From Ruminococcus sp. UBA5884 (GTDB taxonomy: Bacteria > Bacillota > Clostridia > Oscillospirales > Ruminococcaceae): a DNA stretch of 7,902 bases. Every line of letters starts with the position of its first letter. Positions within the stretch are counted from its first letter, which is position 1. Location of the stretch: contig DJFA01000082.1 of NCBI GenBank assembly GCA_002431975.1, positions 1-7,902 of the forward strand, written 5' to 3'. Made by a program: the position numbers and the translations under genes. Positions 1 to 6,565 of this stretch are shown piece after piece. Under the pieces are notes generated by a model that was not told the DNA's origin, did not search any database, and saw only the letters and a program-made list of their open reading frames with translations.

Positions 1-15
1 TTTAACGCAAATTCG
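1..15 (+). repeat. 15-base direct repeat, left copy
   Basis: TTTAACGCAAATTCG is identical to 7858-7872. Similarity stops after base 15. No GGGGCGACC palindrome follows here; the terminator of the mannanase gene comes instead. Any palindrome on the left would lie outside the window. Confidence 0.75.
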
Positions 16-22
16 CCCATAC

Positions 23-58
23 AAAAAACGGCATACGGATTAATGTTTCCGTATGCCG
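23..58 (-). terminator. Rho-independent terminator of the GH26 mannanase gene
   Basis: An 11-bp perfect stem (CGGCATACGGA at 29-39 pairing with TCCGTATGCCG at 48-58) encloses an 8-base loop. Read leftward, the stem is followed by six T residues (A23-A28 on the + strand). It begins 16 bases past the TAA stop of the leftward gene, so it is the natural end of that transcript. There is no comparable T run on the other side, so it should work mainly on the minus strand. Confidence 0.9.
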
Positions 59-74
59 GTAATTATTTCAATGA

Positions 75-2402
75 TTAAAACTTATCAATAACTTTGATGA
101 GGAATTTTTTAAGCTGACCAAGGTCTTTGAGGTCAACTGTTCCGTCTGCGATAACGTCAGAATTTGCAAGAGCTTCTTCTGAGAGGTCAGCCATCTTTAC
201 GATATACTGATTGAGGCGAGTAACATCTCTTACATCAATATCACCATCGCAGGTAACATCTCCGAGGAGAGTAGCTGTGCCGATTCCTGAACCTGTAGTG
301 CCTTCTGTAGTTTCAGAGCCGCTTATCTTTTTTATATTGACAGGATTTGAAAGGTCGTCAGTATTTATATATGTAGCAGTTATCACATCACCTGTTTTAA
401 GGTCTGCAAGGAGTTCTTTGTATGATTCCTGAGGAGTGAATATTTCAGCAGTTACACCGTCATCAAATTCAACTATAATAGTTGATTTCTTGATTTCAGT
501 AACAGTACCTGTCTTGAATATCAGCTGCGGATTAATAATTTTAGTTTCAGAAACAGTTGTTTCAATTGTTTCTGATGTTGATGTTTCAGTTGTAGTCATT
601 GGTACTTCAAGCTTTTCTATTTCAACAGGCTTTGTAAGGTCTGAAATATCATGATATCCAACTCTGATGTAGTCGCCGGCAGCGAGGTCTTTTGCAACAT
701 CTTCAAATCCGGCAGGAATATCTATCTTTACATTTTCGCCGTCTTCAAATTCAACAGCAATTGTATTATCAGAAGTTGCGATAACTGTAGCCTCTTTATA
801 AGTCACACCTGTAGGAGGTTCAACTGATTCAGAAGTTGTTTCAGTTGTAGTTGTAACAGGTTCTTCTTTGCCGCTGATAGGATAAGTCTTGAGGTCAGGA
901 AGTTCATCAAGAGTAATTACATAGTCGCTCTTATAGATTGCCTCAAGTGATTCCTTTGTATTATAGTTTGTATCCATGAGATGTTCGCCGTACCATGGGC
1001 AGAAATAGAGCCAGCCGGCTTTTTCATCAACAAGGTTTTCGACTGAAGGAATAGTATCATTTTCCATCATTGCTATAGGCTTCTTGTCGCTGCCGTACAT
1101 ATCAACGAGTGAATAGAATATTCCTGAAATAGCACTTGTATTAGGAGCTGTAGTTCCTGTATTCCAGTTATGAGCGTTATACTTGTCATAACCTACTATA
1201 TCAACATAGTCTGAACCCGGATACCATGCATATGAGTTGTCATAAACATAGCTGTTGAATTCCCAGATAAGGTTATGGAGTCCATATTCTTCAGTAAGGA
1301 TATTATAGAGGTACTTATAAAGTTCCTTATAAGTTTCAGCACCTTCCTTTGACCACCAGAACCATGCACCTTCGCCGTTTACGCCGCCGTTACCCTCTGC
1401 TTCATGGAAAGGTCTGAAAAGAACAGGAACATCAGCGTCCTGAACTTTCTGGAGTTCCTTTGCGAGGTTATCAACAGCAAGGAGGAAGTAATCATGTTCA
1501 ACAGTTCCTTCAACCATAACATTTGCAGTAACGAAATCAGTTTTTTCTGAATATGTAGTCTGGTCGAAAGACATAGTTGAGCCGAGAGTATAGTTTGCCA
1601 TTGTTGTCGGAACGTTTATATGCCAGCTTGCAGTAACGATACCGCCTTTTTCAGCCCATGCAATCATTCTTGAGGAAGTGCCTGCATCCCATGCATAGAG
1701 AGGGCAGGTTTCACCAAAGTCAAATCCACGGATTGCAGGGAGCTTGCCTGAAATCTGTTCTATGTAATTAAATTCGTCATCTCTTGATGTTCCATAATAC
1801 TCCTGCTGACCTGAAATAATTTTGTTGCCGTATGTATCAGCAAGATAGCTCATAAGACGCTTTGCAGAATCAGTAGCCTGAGCATCTGAAAGCTTTGATG
1901 AAGCTGAAAGTTCAGGGAGAACGGCTTCCTTTACTGAAAGGTAATCGAACATTGTCCAGCCCCAGCTTGATTCGATTTTAATAGTATTCTTGCCTTCAGT
2001 AAGCTTGAAAGTACCGATACTCTTTTCACTGAACTGGTCGTTAGGAGAGAATACTATCTGACCCTGATTTACATCATTAATATAGATATTCTGAGTTTTT
2101 GAACCGCTGTCTGTCGGGAGATTGTAAGCAATTGTTATATCATACATACCTGTTGAAGGAACTTCAACATCAACTGATATAGTATCGCCGGCATCTTTAA
2201 GGTAAACATATCCTGTACCTGAGAAGCCTTTTTCATCTGTCATGACAGTGGTACTTGTACCGGTGATAACACCGTCTTCAAATTCGTATTTTTCTGCTGC
2301 ATCTGCTGAAGCAAATGAAACAGGAATATTTGTGAGAGCAGTAACAGCTGTAGCAAAAGCCATTACAGCAGCACACATTTTTTTTGCTGATGAGTTAAAC
2401 AC
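75..2402 (-). CDS. Secreted cellulosomal GH26 beta-mannanase with CBM35-like module and dockerin
   Basis: This 775-residue protein is a modular exported glycoside hydrolase, predicted to cut beta-1,4-mannan or a related hemicellulose outside the cell. Residues 1-33 are a signal peptide: K7-K8, an Ala/Val-rich core, and cleavage probably after ASA at 33. Residues about 39-160 match a CBM35/CBM6-type carbohydrate-binding module (YEFEDG at the start, GFSGTGYV, and a W147/W149 ... FDYLSV end). Residues about 171-507 are GH26: SWH at 259-261, the acid/base motif RPFHE with E334, WFWW at 347-350, WEFN at 380-383, and the likely nucleophile E447 in AMMEND. Two Thr/Ser/Glu-rich linkers and two copies of an unassigned module follow, then a type I dockerin at 711-775. 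All key GH26 residues are present. The start is GTG at 2402, 8 bases after TAGGAGG. The overlapping ATG (2404-2402) is in another frame and the next in-frame Met (M9) would remove the signal-peptide lysines. The GH26 and dockerin calls are strong. Mannan as substrate follows from the family; a few GH26 members act on other glucans or xylans. Confidence 0.94.
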   Translation of the reverse strand: MFNSSAKKMCAAVMAFATAVTALTNIPVSFASADAAEKYEFEDGVITGTSTTVMTDEKGFSGTGYVYLKDAGDTISVDVEVPSTGMYDITIAYNLPTDSGSKTQNIYINDVNQGQIVFSPNDQFSEKSIGTFKLTEGKNTIKIESSWGWTMFDYLSVKEAVLPELSASSKLSDAQATDSAKRLMSYLADTYGNKIISGQQEYYGTSRDDEFNYIEQISGKLPAIRGFDFGETCPLYAWDAGTSSRMIAWAEKGGIVTASWHINVPTTMANYTLGSTMSFDQTTYSEKTDFVTANVMVEGTVEHDYFLLAVDNLAKELQKVQDADVPVLFRPFHEAEGNGGVNGEGAWFWWSKEGAETYKELYKYLYNILTEEYGLHNLIWEFNSYVYDNSYAWYPGSDYVDIVGYDKYNAHNWNTGTTAPNTSAISGIFYSLVDMYGSDKKPIAMMENDTIPSVENLVDEKAGWLYFCPWYGEHLMDTNYNTKESLEAIYKSDYVITLDELPDLKTYPISGKEEPVTTTTETTSESVEPPTGVTYKEATVIATSDNTIAVEFEDGENVKIDIPAGFEDVAKDLAAGDYIRVGYHDISDLTKPVEIEKLEVPMTTTETSTSETIETTVSETKIINPQLIFKTGTVTEIKKSTIIVEFDDGVTAEIFTPQESYKELLADLKTGDVITATYINTDDLSNPVNIKKISGSETTEGTTGSGIGTATLLGDVTCDGDIDVRDVTRLNQYIVKMADLSEEALANSDVIADGTVDLKDLGQLKKFLIKVIDKF
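78..272 (-). other. Type I dockerin domain (mannanase residues 711-775)
   Basis: Two EF-hand-like calcium loops occur about 34 residues apart. The first is GDVTCDGDIDVRD, with likely ligands D715, D719, D721, D723 and D726. The second is SDVIADGTVDLKD, with D749, D753, D757 and D760. Each is followed by a helix (RLNQYIVKM and QLKKFLIKV). The usual Asn at loop position 3 is Thr in the first copy and Ile in the second, so the loops depart from the Clostridium thermocellum consensus. The presumed cohesin-contact positions 10-11 are V-R and L-K, so the two halves are not equivalent. The domain implies docking onto a cohesin-bearing scaffoldin, and no cohesin gene lies in this window. Confidence 0.92.
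324..800 (-). repeat. Two copies of an unassigned ~65-residue beta-rich module in the mannanase
   Basis: Residues 535-600 (603-800) and 629-693 (324-518) align along their length with one single-residue gap; by eye about 24 of 65 positions are identical. Shared landmarks are T-V near the start, T-I-x-V-E-F-x-D-G (548-555 and 641-649), a Pro starting a helical segment, D-L before G-D-x-I (576 and 671), Y seven residues after that Gly, D-L-x-x-P-V, and a final I-x-K. The alternating hydrophobic pattern suggests a small beta barrel of OB or SH3-like type (inference). The copies are separated by a linker rich in Thr, Ser and Glu (602-622) and flanked by similar linkers. I do not recognise the family. 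Confidence 0.75.
1923..2288 (-). other. CBM35-like carbohydrate-binding module (mannanase residues 39-160)
   Basis: The segment opens with YEFEDG, the usual first strand of CBM6/CBM35 modules (Y-E-A-E-D). It continues with a G-x-S-G-x-G-Y-V motif at 59-66 and a G-x-Y-x-I-x-I-x-Y strand at 85-93. It closes with an L-x-E-G-x-N-x-I motif followed by a Trp-containing loop and FDYL. N-terminal CBM35 modules next to GH26 domains are known from other cellulosomal mannanases. The ligand could be mannan or galactomannan; no binding residues can be assigned with certainty from sequence alone. Confidence 0.75.
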
Positions 2403-2410
2403 ATCAAACG

Positions 2411-2417
2411 CCTCCTA
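2411..2417 (-). promoter_or_regulatory. Ribosome binding site fixing the GTG start of the mannanase
   Basis: The minus strand reads TAGGAGG here, followed by 8 bases and then GTG at 2402-2400. This spacing is ideal and selects the GTG over the overlapping out-of-frame ATG. Confidence 0.85.
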
Positions 2418-2434
2418 TAAAAATTTATACATTG

Positions 2435-2463
2435 ATTGTATCATATTTAAGCTGATTTATCAA
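2435..2463 (-). promoter_or_regulatory. Sigma-A-type promoter for the mannanase gene
   Basis: On the minus strand TTGATA (2463-2458) and TACAAT (2440-2435) are separated by exactly 17 bases. Transcription would start near 2428, giving a leader of about 25 bases that contains the ribosome binding site. A small palindrome, TTGAT-ACC-ATCAA (2472-2484), lies 8 bases upstream of the -35 box and could be a regulator site, but this is weak. Confidence 0.65.
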
Positions 2464-2599
2464 TAATTTTTTTGATACCATCAATATATTTGTGAATAAT
2501 ATCTATATAAATGCAATGAAATCTGTAAAAAATGACATTACACCTCTTCAACCAATTTTTCAGGCGACAAAAAAATTAAAAATTTTTACAATCAGCGTA

Positions 2600-2628
2600 T
2601 TGCCAAATTCAATATATTAGTATATAAT
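2600..2628 (+). promoter_or_regulatory. Sigma-A-type promoter for the 685-residue membrane protein gene
   Basis: TTGCCA (2600-2605) and a consensus TATAAT (2623-2628) are separated by 17 bases. An A/T-only tract (about 2568-2587) just upstream could act as an UP element. The leader is about 57 bases and ends with AGGAGG at 2679-2684, 8 bases before the ATG. No riboswitch-like structure is apparent in this leader. Confidence 0.75.
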
Positions 2629-2692
2629 TAAAGTTAGTATTATCTATAAAAAAGGGTTGGGAATTTATATATTTATACAGGAGGATTAATAA

Positions 2693-4750
2693 ATGAATAA
2701 CGAAAATTATATGCAGATAAGCGGTTCTGAAACCAGAAAAGGCAAATCCGCTGCAATAATTGCAGGAGTCTGTGCCGTTGTAATTGCAGCCGGTGCAGCT
2801 GCTTCATACATATTCGTTCCGGCAGTAAAAAATACTGTAAGAATGGCTGTCATGAAACCGTCAGACTATTTTTCAACCGTTGAAACCGAAAATCTCAGGG
2901 ATATGTCACAGAAAATAGCTGAAAACTATAAGAAAACATATGACTACTATCAGGCTGATACTCTCGGAGCTGATATAAACCTTTCAGCCGTCCTTGATGA
3001 AGCGTATGAAATTGATGACGGAATGGAAATAAACAATGCCGGTCTTGGCATAAAGGGAGTTTTCAGCAAGAACGTTATTTCTGAAGATATCACTGTAAGC
3101 ATAAATGATACTGCTGTTGCTGATATTTCAGCAATTATTGATACCGCTGCAAATGAAATGTTTCTGAAAATCCCTGGTCTTTCAGATGATTTTCTGAAAA
3201 TGGACGATGATGATTTATCCTATTATGATTTCAGTGCTCTGACAACCATGTTCACATATGAAAGAGCTACTCCTGAACAGGTTGAAAATATCCTTAACAA
3301 ATACGGTGACGCTTTGATTTCAGGTCTTGAAGGCTGCGAAATATCAATAGAAAAAGGTGCAGAAGGCGATTCTGCCGGCGTTGCTTACAAATACAACAAA
3401 ATCTGCATTGAACTTTCAGATAAAAAACTTGACGAAATAGCAATCTCATTCCTCGAAGATATGAGAGATGATGAGGAACTTAAAAATATATATGATTCAT
3501 ATATAGAAGCATATGAGGAAATTGAATATGCTGAAACAACTGACTATGTTTCAGCAATCAATGAAACTATTGACGACCTCAAATCCGATTTGGAAACAGA
3601 CAGCGATGAAAACTATATAACAGTTTCTGTACTTGTTGATGCTGAAGGCACTGTAAGAGGCCATGAAATATCAGATGATGATATGACTTTCGGATACAGC
3701 GTTGCAAAGGACGGAAACAATTATGGCATTGAATTTATTGTAAATGAAGATGATGAGGATACAGGATTAACTATTACTGCTTCCGAATCAGACAATACAT
3801 ATACAGGTGTATGCAATATCTTTGACCCGTCTGAGGATACAGATTTAAGTATAGGCTTTGAAAACCTTAAATTTGAAGATGATGAAAAGAAACTTGCAAG
3901 CGGCACTCTCTCAATGGATTTAAGCAGCATTGATGACTCACTTTCAGAAATAAAGCTTGTACTTTCCGCAGAAAATGATATTCAGAAAATTACTCTTGAT
4001 ATTCCTGAATACGCTGATATTTCAATGGACTATTCAATTATAAAAAATCCTGAAGCTGCCGCAATTCCTGACAAATCAGTGGATATCAATGATTTTGATG
4101 ATTATGAAGCTTCTGAAAATTTCATAAAGGGTATTTTTGATAAACTCGGCTGGGACTATGAATCAGCATTTTCAACTCCTGATTATGACTACTATGATGA
4201 TACTGATTATGATGATATCAGTTATGATGACACTGATTATGATGATACTGATATTTCAGAAGACAGTGCATACTATGAATACAAAATGGCTGACGCTGAT
4301 GTAAAAATAAACGGCAGTCCCGTACTTATGCCGGCGGCTCTCCCTGAAATATACAATCTTATCAATGATGATACAAATTCATATTCATTTGATATGACAG
4401 AAAACACTACTATTGCAATGAACGGTGACGGAAATCTCTGTGCTGCTTTTGACGCACCGTCTGCTCAGGTCAATGAAAATACCCCTGTATCATTCATTTC
4501 ATATCAGCATATACTCTCAACTGAACCGCCTGTTCAGATTTCTGTAAACGGAATAACAATCGGCAGCTCTTCCTTTGATGCAGCTGAAGCTTTCGGAATT
4601 TCTTCAGATGAACTCACAATGCAGTCACTTTCAGCAGACGTGTTCACCGTTTATCTTGAAGATACTGAAAATCCTTCACATTATATATCATTGCAGTTTG
4701 AAAATACAATGGTTACAGGAATAGAACTCAATTACAGCGATGATATGTAA
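2693..4750 (+). CDS. Membrane-anchored acidic extracellular protein of unknown function
   Basis: I do not recognise this 685-residue protein with confidence. Residues 1-18 are a short cytoplasmic tail with R15, K16 and K18, followed by one hydrophobic segment at about 19-43 rich in Ala, Val and Ile. This predicts a single-pass protein, N-terminus in, with the remaining ~640 residues outside. There is no lipobox and no LPxTG sorting signal. The outer part is very rich in Asp and Glu and mostly of alternating beta-strand pattern. A segment around 140-170 (an I-N-D-T strand, then F-L-K-I-P-G-L-S-D-D-F-L) resembles motifs in other anchored clostridial proteins of unknown function; that is recollection, not proof. 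A YDDTD-type pentapeptide tandem repeat at 501-520 separates a large N-terminal region from a smaller C-terminal domain (about 529-685). Start: ATG 8 bases after AGGAGG. It has its own promoter and is divergent from the mannanase. No terminator is visible before serC. An envelope role is inferred from topology only. Confidence 0.85.
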   Translation: MNNENYMQISGSETRKGKSAAIIAGVCAVVIAAGAAASYIFVPAVKNTVRMAVMKPSDYFSTVETENLRDMSQKIAENYKKTYDYYQADTLGADINLSAVLDEAYEIDDGMEINNAGLGIKGVFSKNVISEDITVSINDTAVADISAIIDTAANEMFLKIPGLSDDFLKMDDDDLSYYDFSALTTMFTYERATPEQVENILNKYGDALISGLEGCEISIEKGAEGDSAGVAYKYNKICIELSDKKLDEIAISFLEDMRDDEELKNIYDSYIEAYEEIEYAETTDYVSAINETIDDLKSDLETDSDENYITVSVLVDAEGTVRGHEISDDDMTFGYSVAKDGNNYGIEFIVNEDDEDTGLTITASESDNTYTGVCNIFDPSEDTDLSIGFENLKFEDDEKKLASGTLSMDLSSIDDSLSEIKLVLSAENDIQKITLDIPEYADISMDYSIIKNPEAAAIPDKSVDINDFDDYEASENFIKGIFDKLGWDYESAFSTPDYDYYDDTDYDDISYDDTDYDDTDISEDSAYYEYKMADADVKINGSPVLMPAALPEIYNLINDDTNSYSFDMTENTTIAMNGDGNLCAAFDAPSAQVNENTPVSFISYQHILSTEPPVQISVNGITIGSSSFDAAEAFGISSDELTMQSLSADVFTVYLEDTENPSHYISLQFENTMVTGIELNYSDDM
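4193..4252 (+). repeat. Four 15-base tandem repeats encoding YDD[TI][DS]
   Basis: The unit TATGATGATACTGAT is repeated four times without gaps. Copies one and four are identical, copy three differs at one base and copy two at three. It encodes YDDTD, YDDIS, YDDTD and YDDTD (residues 501-520 of the membrane-anchored protein). The flanks (DYDY before, DISEDSAYYEY after) continue the Asp/Tyr-rich composition. It is probably a flexible, strongly negative linker that could bind divalent cations. Such repeats can change copy number by slippage, and a 15-base change stays in frame. Confidence 0.9.
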
Positions 4751-4767
4751 AAAATTCGGCTGAATTG

Positions 4768-4796
4768 TTGACTTATCAGAAAAAATAGCATATAAT
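4768..4796 (+). promoter_or_regulatory. Sigma-A-type promoter for serC
   Basis: TTGACT (4768-4773) and consensus TATAAT (4791-4796) have a 17-base spacer. The start site would be near 4803, giving a leader of about 44 bases, too short for a T-box or riboswitch. The ribosome binding site GGAGG lies at 4833-4837, 9 bases before the ATG. Confidence 0.85.
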
Positions 4797-4846
4797 ATTA
4801 TCATATACTTAAAAAATTTATTTACTTTTGTTGGAGGTTTTTCAAA

Positions 4847-5938
4847 ATGAGCAGAGTTTATAATTTCAGTGCAGGTCCTGCTACTCTTCCGGAAGCTGTA
4901 CTTAAAAAGGCAGCAGACGAAATGCTTGAATACGGTGACAGCGGTCAGTCCGTTATGGAAATGTCCCACCGTTCAAAAGAATATAAGGCTATTATCGATG
5001 AGTGTGAAGCACTTCTGAGAAAAACTATGTCAATCCCTGACAACTATAAGGTTCTTTTCCTTCAGGGCGGTGCATCATCTCAGTTTGCCATGATTCCTCT
5101 CAACCTTATGAACAAGACAGGCAAGGCTGATTTCGTTATTACAGGTCAGTGGGCAAACAAGGCTTATCAGGAAGCTGCAAAGCTCTGCGGAGCTGAAAAC
5201 TGCAATGTAATTGCTTCTTCAAAGGATAAGACTTTCTCATATATCCCTGAACTTGACAAATCAAAATTCAATCCTACAGCAGACTATTTCCATATCTGCC
5301 AGAACAACACTATCTACGGCACAAGATGGGCTGAACTTCCTGACACAGGCAATGTTCCGCTTGTTGCTGACCTTTCATCATGCATTCTTTCTGAACCTGT
5401 TGACGTTTCAAAATACGGCGTTATCTATGCAGGTGCTCAGAAAAACATGGGTCCTGCCGGTCTTACTGTAGTTATAATCCGTGAAGACCTTATCGGCAAT
5501 GCCAAAGAAGGTACTCCTACAATGTTCGATTATAAAACTCATGCAGACAACGGCTCAATGTACAATACTCCTCCTACATACGGAATATATATCCTCAAGC
5601 TCGTTCTTGAATGGATTCAGGATAAGGGCGGCCTTGAAGCTATGAAGGAACTCAACGAAAAGAAAGCAAAGATTATCTATGATTTCCTCGACAGTTCTGC
5701 AATGTTCAAGCCTACCGTTCAGGGCAAAGACCGTTCTCTTATGAATGTTCCTTTCGTTACAGGAAATGATGAACTTGATGCTAAATTCGTTGCTGAAGCT
5801 AAAAAAGCCGGCTTCATCAATATTAAGGGTCACCGTTCAGTAGGCGGCATGAGAGCTTCTATCTACAATGCTATGCCTATTGAAGGCGTTGAAAAGCTTG
5901 TTGAATTTATGAAAAAATTTGAAGCTGAAAATGCCTGA
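4847..5938 (+). CDS. serC: Phosphoserine aminotransferase (SerC)
   Basis: This 363-residue PLP enzyme moves an amino group from glutamate to 3-phosphohydroxypyruvate, giving O-phospho-L-serine and 2-oxoglutarate, the second step of serine synthesis in the cytoplasm. It is full length for the family (about 360). Family signatures run in order: FSAGPATLPE (7-16), HRS (41-43), GGASSQF (74-80), TGQW with W102 stacking on the cofactor, NNTIYGT (153-159), ADLSS with D175 contacting the pyridine nitrogen, AGAQKNMGPAG with the PLP-binding lysine K199, NTPPTYGIY (240-248), and GHRSVGGMRASIYNA (328-342) with substrate-binding arginines R330 and R336. No key residue is missing. It has its own promoter. 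A small unassigned gene and then serA follow on the same strand. Several organisms also use SerC for the 4-phosphohydroxythreonine step of vitamin B6 synthesis; nothing here decides that. Confidence 0.98.
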   Translation: MSRVYNFSAGPATLPEAVLKKAADEMLEYGDSGQSVMEMSHRSKEYKAIIDECEALLRKTMSIPDNYKVLFLQGGASSQFAMIPLNLMNKTGKADFVITGQWANKAYQEAAKLCGAENCNVIASSKDKTFSYIPELDKSKFNPTADYFHICQNNTIYGTRWAELPDTGNVPLVADLSSCILSEPVDVSKYGVIYAGAQKNMGPAGLTVVIIREDLIGNAKEGTPTMFDYKTHADNGSMYNTPPTYGIYILKLVLEWIQDKGGLEAMKELNEKKAKIIYDFLDSSAMFKPTVQGKDRSLMNVPFVTGNDELDAKFVAEAKKAGFINIKGHRSVGGMRASIYNAMPIEGVEKLVEFMKKFEAENA

Positions 5939-5961
5939 TGTAATCTAAAAATATAACATCT

Positions 5962-5997
5962 GACTGACAGGAGCTTTTTACTTCTGTCAGTTGTTTT
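5962..5997 (+). terminator. Hairpin after serC, likely weak terminator or attenuator
   Basis: ACTGACAGGAG (5963-5973) pairs with CTTCTGTCAGT (5981-5991) with one internal G-U pair, and a further G-U pair at the base gives 12 pairs around a 7-base loop. Only a short T-rich tract (TTTTATT) follows, so termination may be partial. It begins 23 bases after the serC stop and ends just before the ribosome binding site of the next gene. Confidence 0.6.
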
Positions 5998-6014
5998 ATT
6001 CAGGAGTGTTCTTT

Positions 6015-6488
6015 ATGAACTTAAATGAAGGAAAATATTATGACTTTGAAACTCAGTATGATATATGGGGTTTTAAATCCGTAAATATCGGCATAAATAT
6101 TAATATCGATGATGATTACAATATTGATGACTATAAGGACAGAATCTCAAAAACTCTTGAATGGGTAAACAGAAAACGTCATGTAATAGAACAGGCAATC
6201 CTTGACAACAATATGACGGAATCTGCGGAATTCTGGATTCAGGACGCTGAACGCCTTGAAAACGGCTGCTATCTCCTTGAAGACGGTTCTTCAGTTTCTC
6301 TCCCCCTTTCAGATGATGATTTCTGTATGAGCCTCAGACTCTCTGAACTCCTTATTAACTTTGAGGAGGACGGAAGCAGCGACATGGAAATATATTTCAT
6401 CTGCAAGCCGGACTACTTTGCAGGTCACTGCATTGAAATCACTGTCGATAATGATAAAAATATCTCCTGTGACGGCGTTTCAGGCTGA
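6015..6488 (+). CDS. Small acidic protein of unknown function between serC and serA
   Basis: This 157-residue protein has no signal peptide or membrane segment and should be cytoplasmic. It has many Asp and Glu residues and an alpha/beta pattern: strand-rich 15-32 (SVNIGININIDDD), a helix at about 38-65 with a basic patch (NRKRH, 52-56), and a C-terminal region with DDFCMSLRLSELLINFEEDG (101-120) followed by IYFICKPDYFAGHCIEITVD (126-145). The pattern of a helix, then a D-F-x-x-x-L-x-x motif, then Y-F-x(7)-F-x-G-H-x-I recalls the DUF2262-type small-protein families, some of which occur near toxins as immunity proteins. That link is tentative and no toxin is present here. The start is ATG at 6015, 8 bases after AGGAG (6002-6006). 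An upstream in-frame TTG at 5991 would place the start inside the preceding hairpin and has no ribosome binding site. No convincing promoter lies in front of it, so readthrough from serC is likely. Confidence 0.8.
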   Translation: MNLNEGKYYDFETQYDIWGFKSVNIGININIDDDYNIDDYKDRISKTLEWVNRKRHVIEQAILDNNMTESAEFWIQDAERLENGCYLLEDGSSVSLPLSDDDFCMSLRLSELLINFEEDGSSDMEIYFICKPDYFAGHCIEITVDNDKNISCDGVSG

Positions 6489-6501
6489 TATTTTGAAACA
6501 C

Positions 6502-6530
6502 TTGACAATTAAACACAGCTATGTTAAAAT
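6502..6530 (+). promoter_or_regulatory. Sigma-A-type promoter for serA with extended -10
   Basis: A consensus TTGACA (6502-6507) and TAAAAT (6525-6530) have a 17-base spacer. TG at 6522-6523, one base before the -10 box, makes an extended -10. The leader is about 29 bases and carries GGAGGG at 6553-6558, 7 bases before the ATG. serA can therefore be expressed independently of serC. Confidence 0.85.
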
Positions 6531-6565
6531 TAATTGTAAATATATAATAAACGGAGGGCTTTCCA

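Noticed and set aside
211..654. Two short plus-strand open frames opposite the mannanase C-terminus
   Set aside because: Both are antisense to the dockerin and repeat-module coding region; their Val/Ser-rich composition is the reverse reading of the Thr/Glu linkers.
2570..2587. AAAAATT-AAA-AATTTTT inverted repeat as an operator or terminator
   Set aside because: It is composed only of A and T in an AT-rich promoter upstream region; an UP-element-like tract is a simpler reading.
4193..4252. Short regular repeats as a possible CRISPR array
   Set aside because: The units are 15 bases, contiguous without spacers, and in frame within a coding sequence.
4751..4767. AATTC-GGCT-GAATT mini-hairpin as a terminator after the membrane protein gene
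   Set aside because: The stem is only 5 bp of mostly A-T pairs and no T run follows, so it does not qualify as a rho-independent terminator.
4797..4846. Riboswitch or T-box leader in front of serC (and likewise serA)
   Set aside because: The leaders are only about 44 and 29 bases long and show no stable structure or T-box motif.
4688..4969. Open frame on the minus strand across the serC promoter
   Set aside because: It is antisense to the start of serC and the end of the upstream gene, has no ribosome binding site or recognisable domain, and overlaps a clear promoter.
5991..6014. Upstream in-frame TTG start for the small gene between serC and serA
   Set aside because: It lies within the 3' arm of the hairpin after serC and has no ribosome binding site. 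ATG at 6015 has AGGAG 8 bases upstream.
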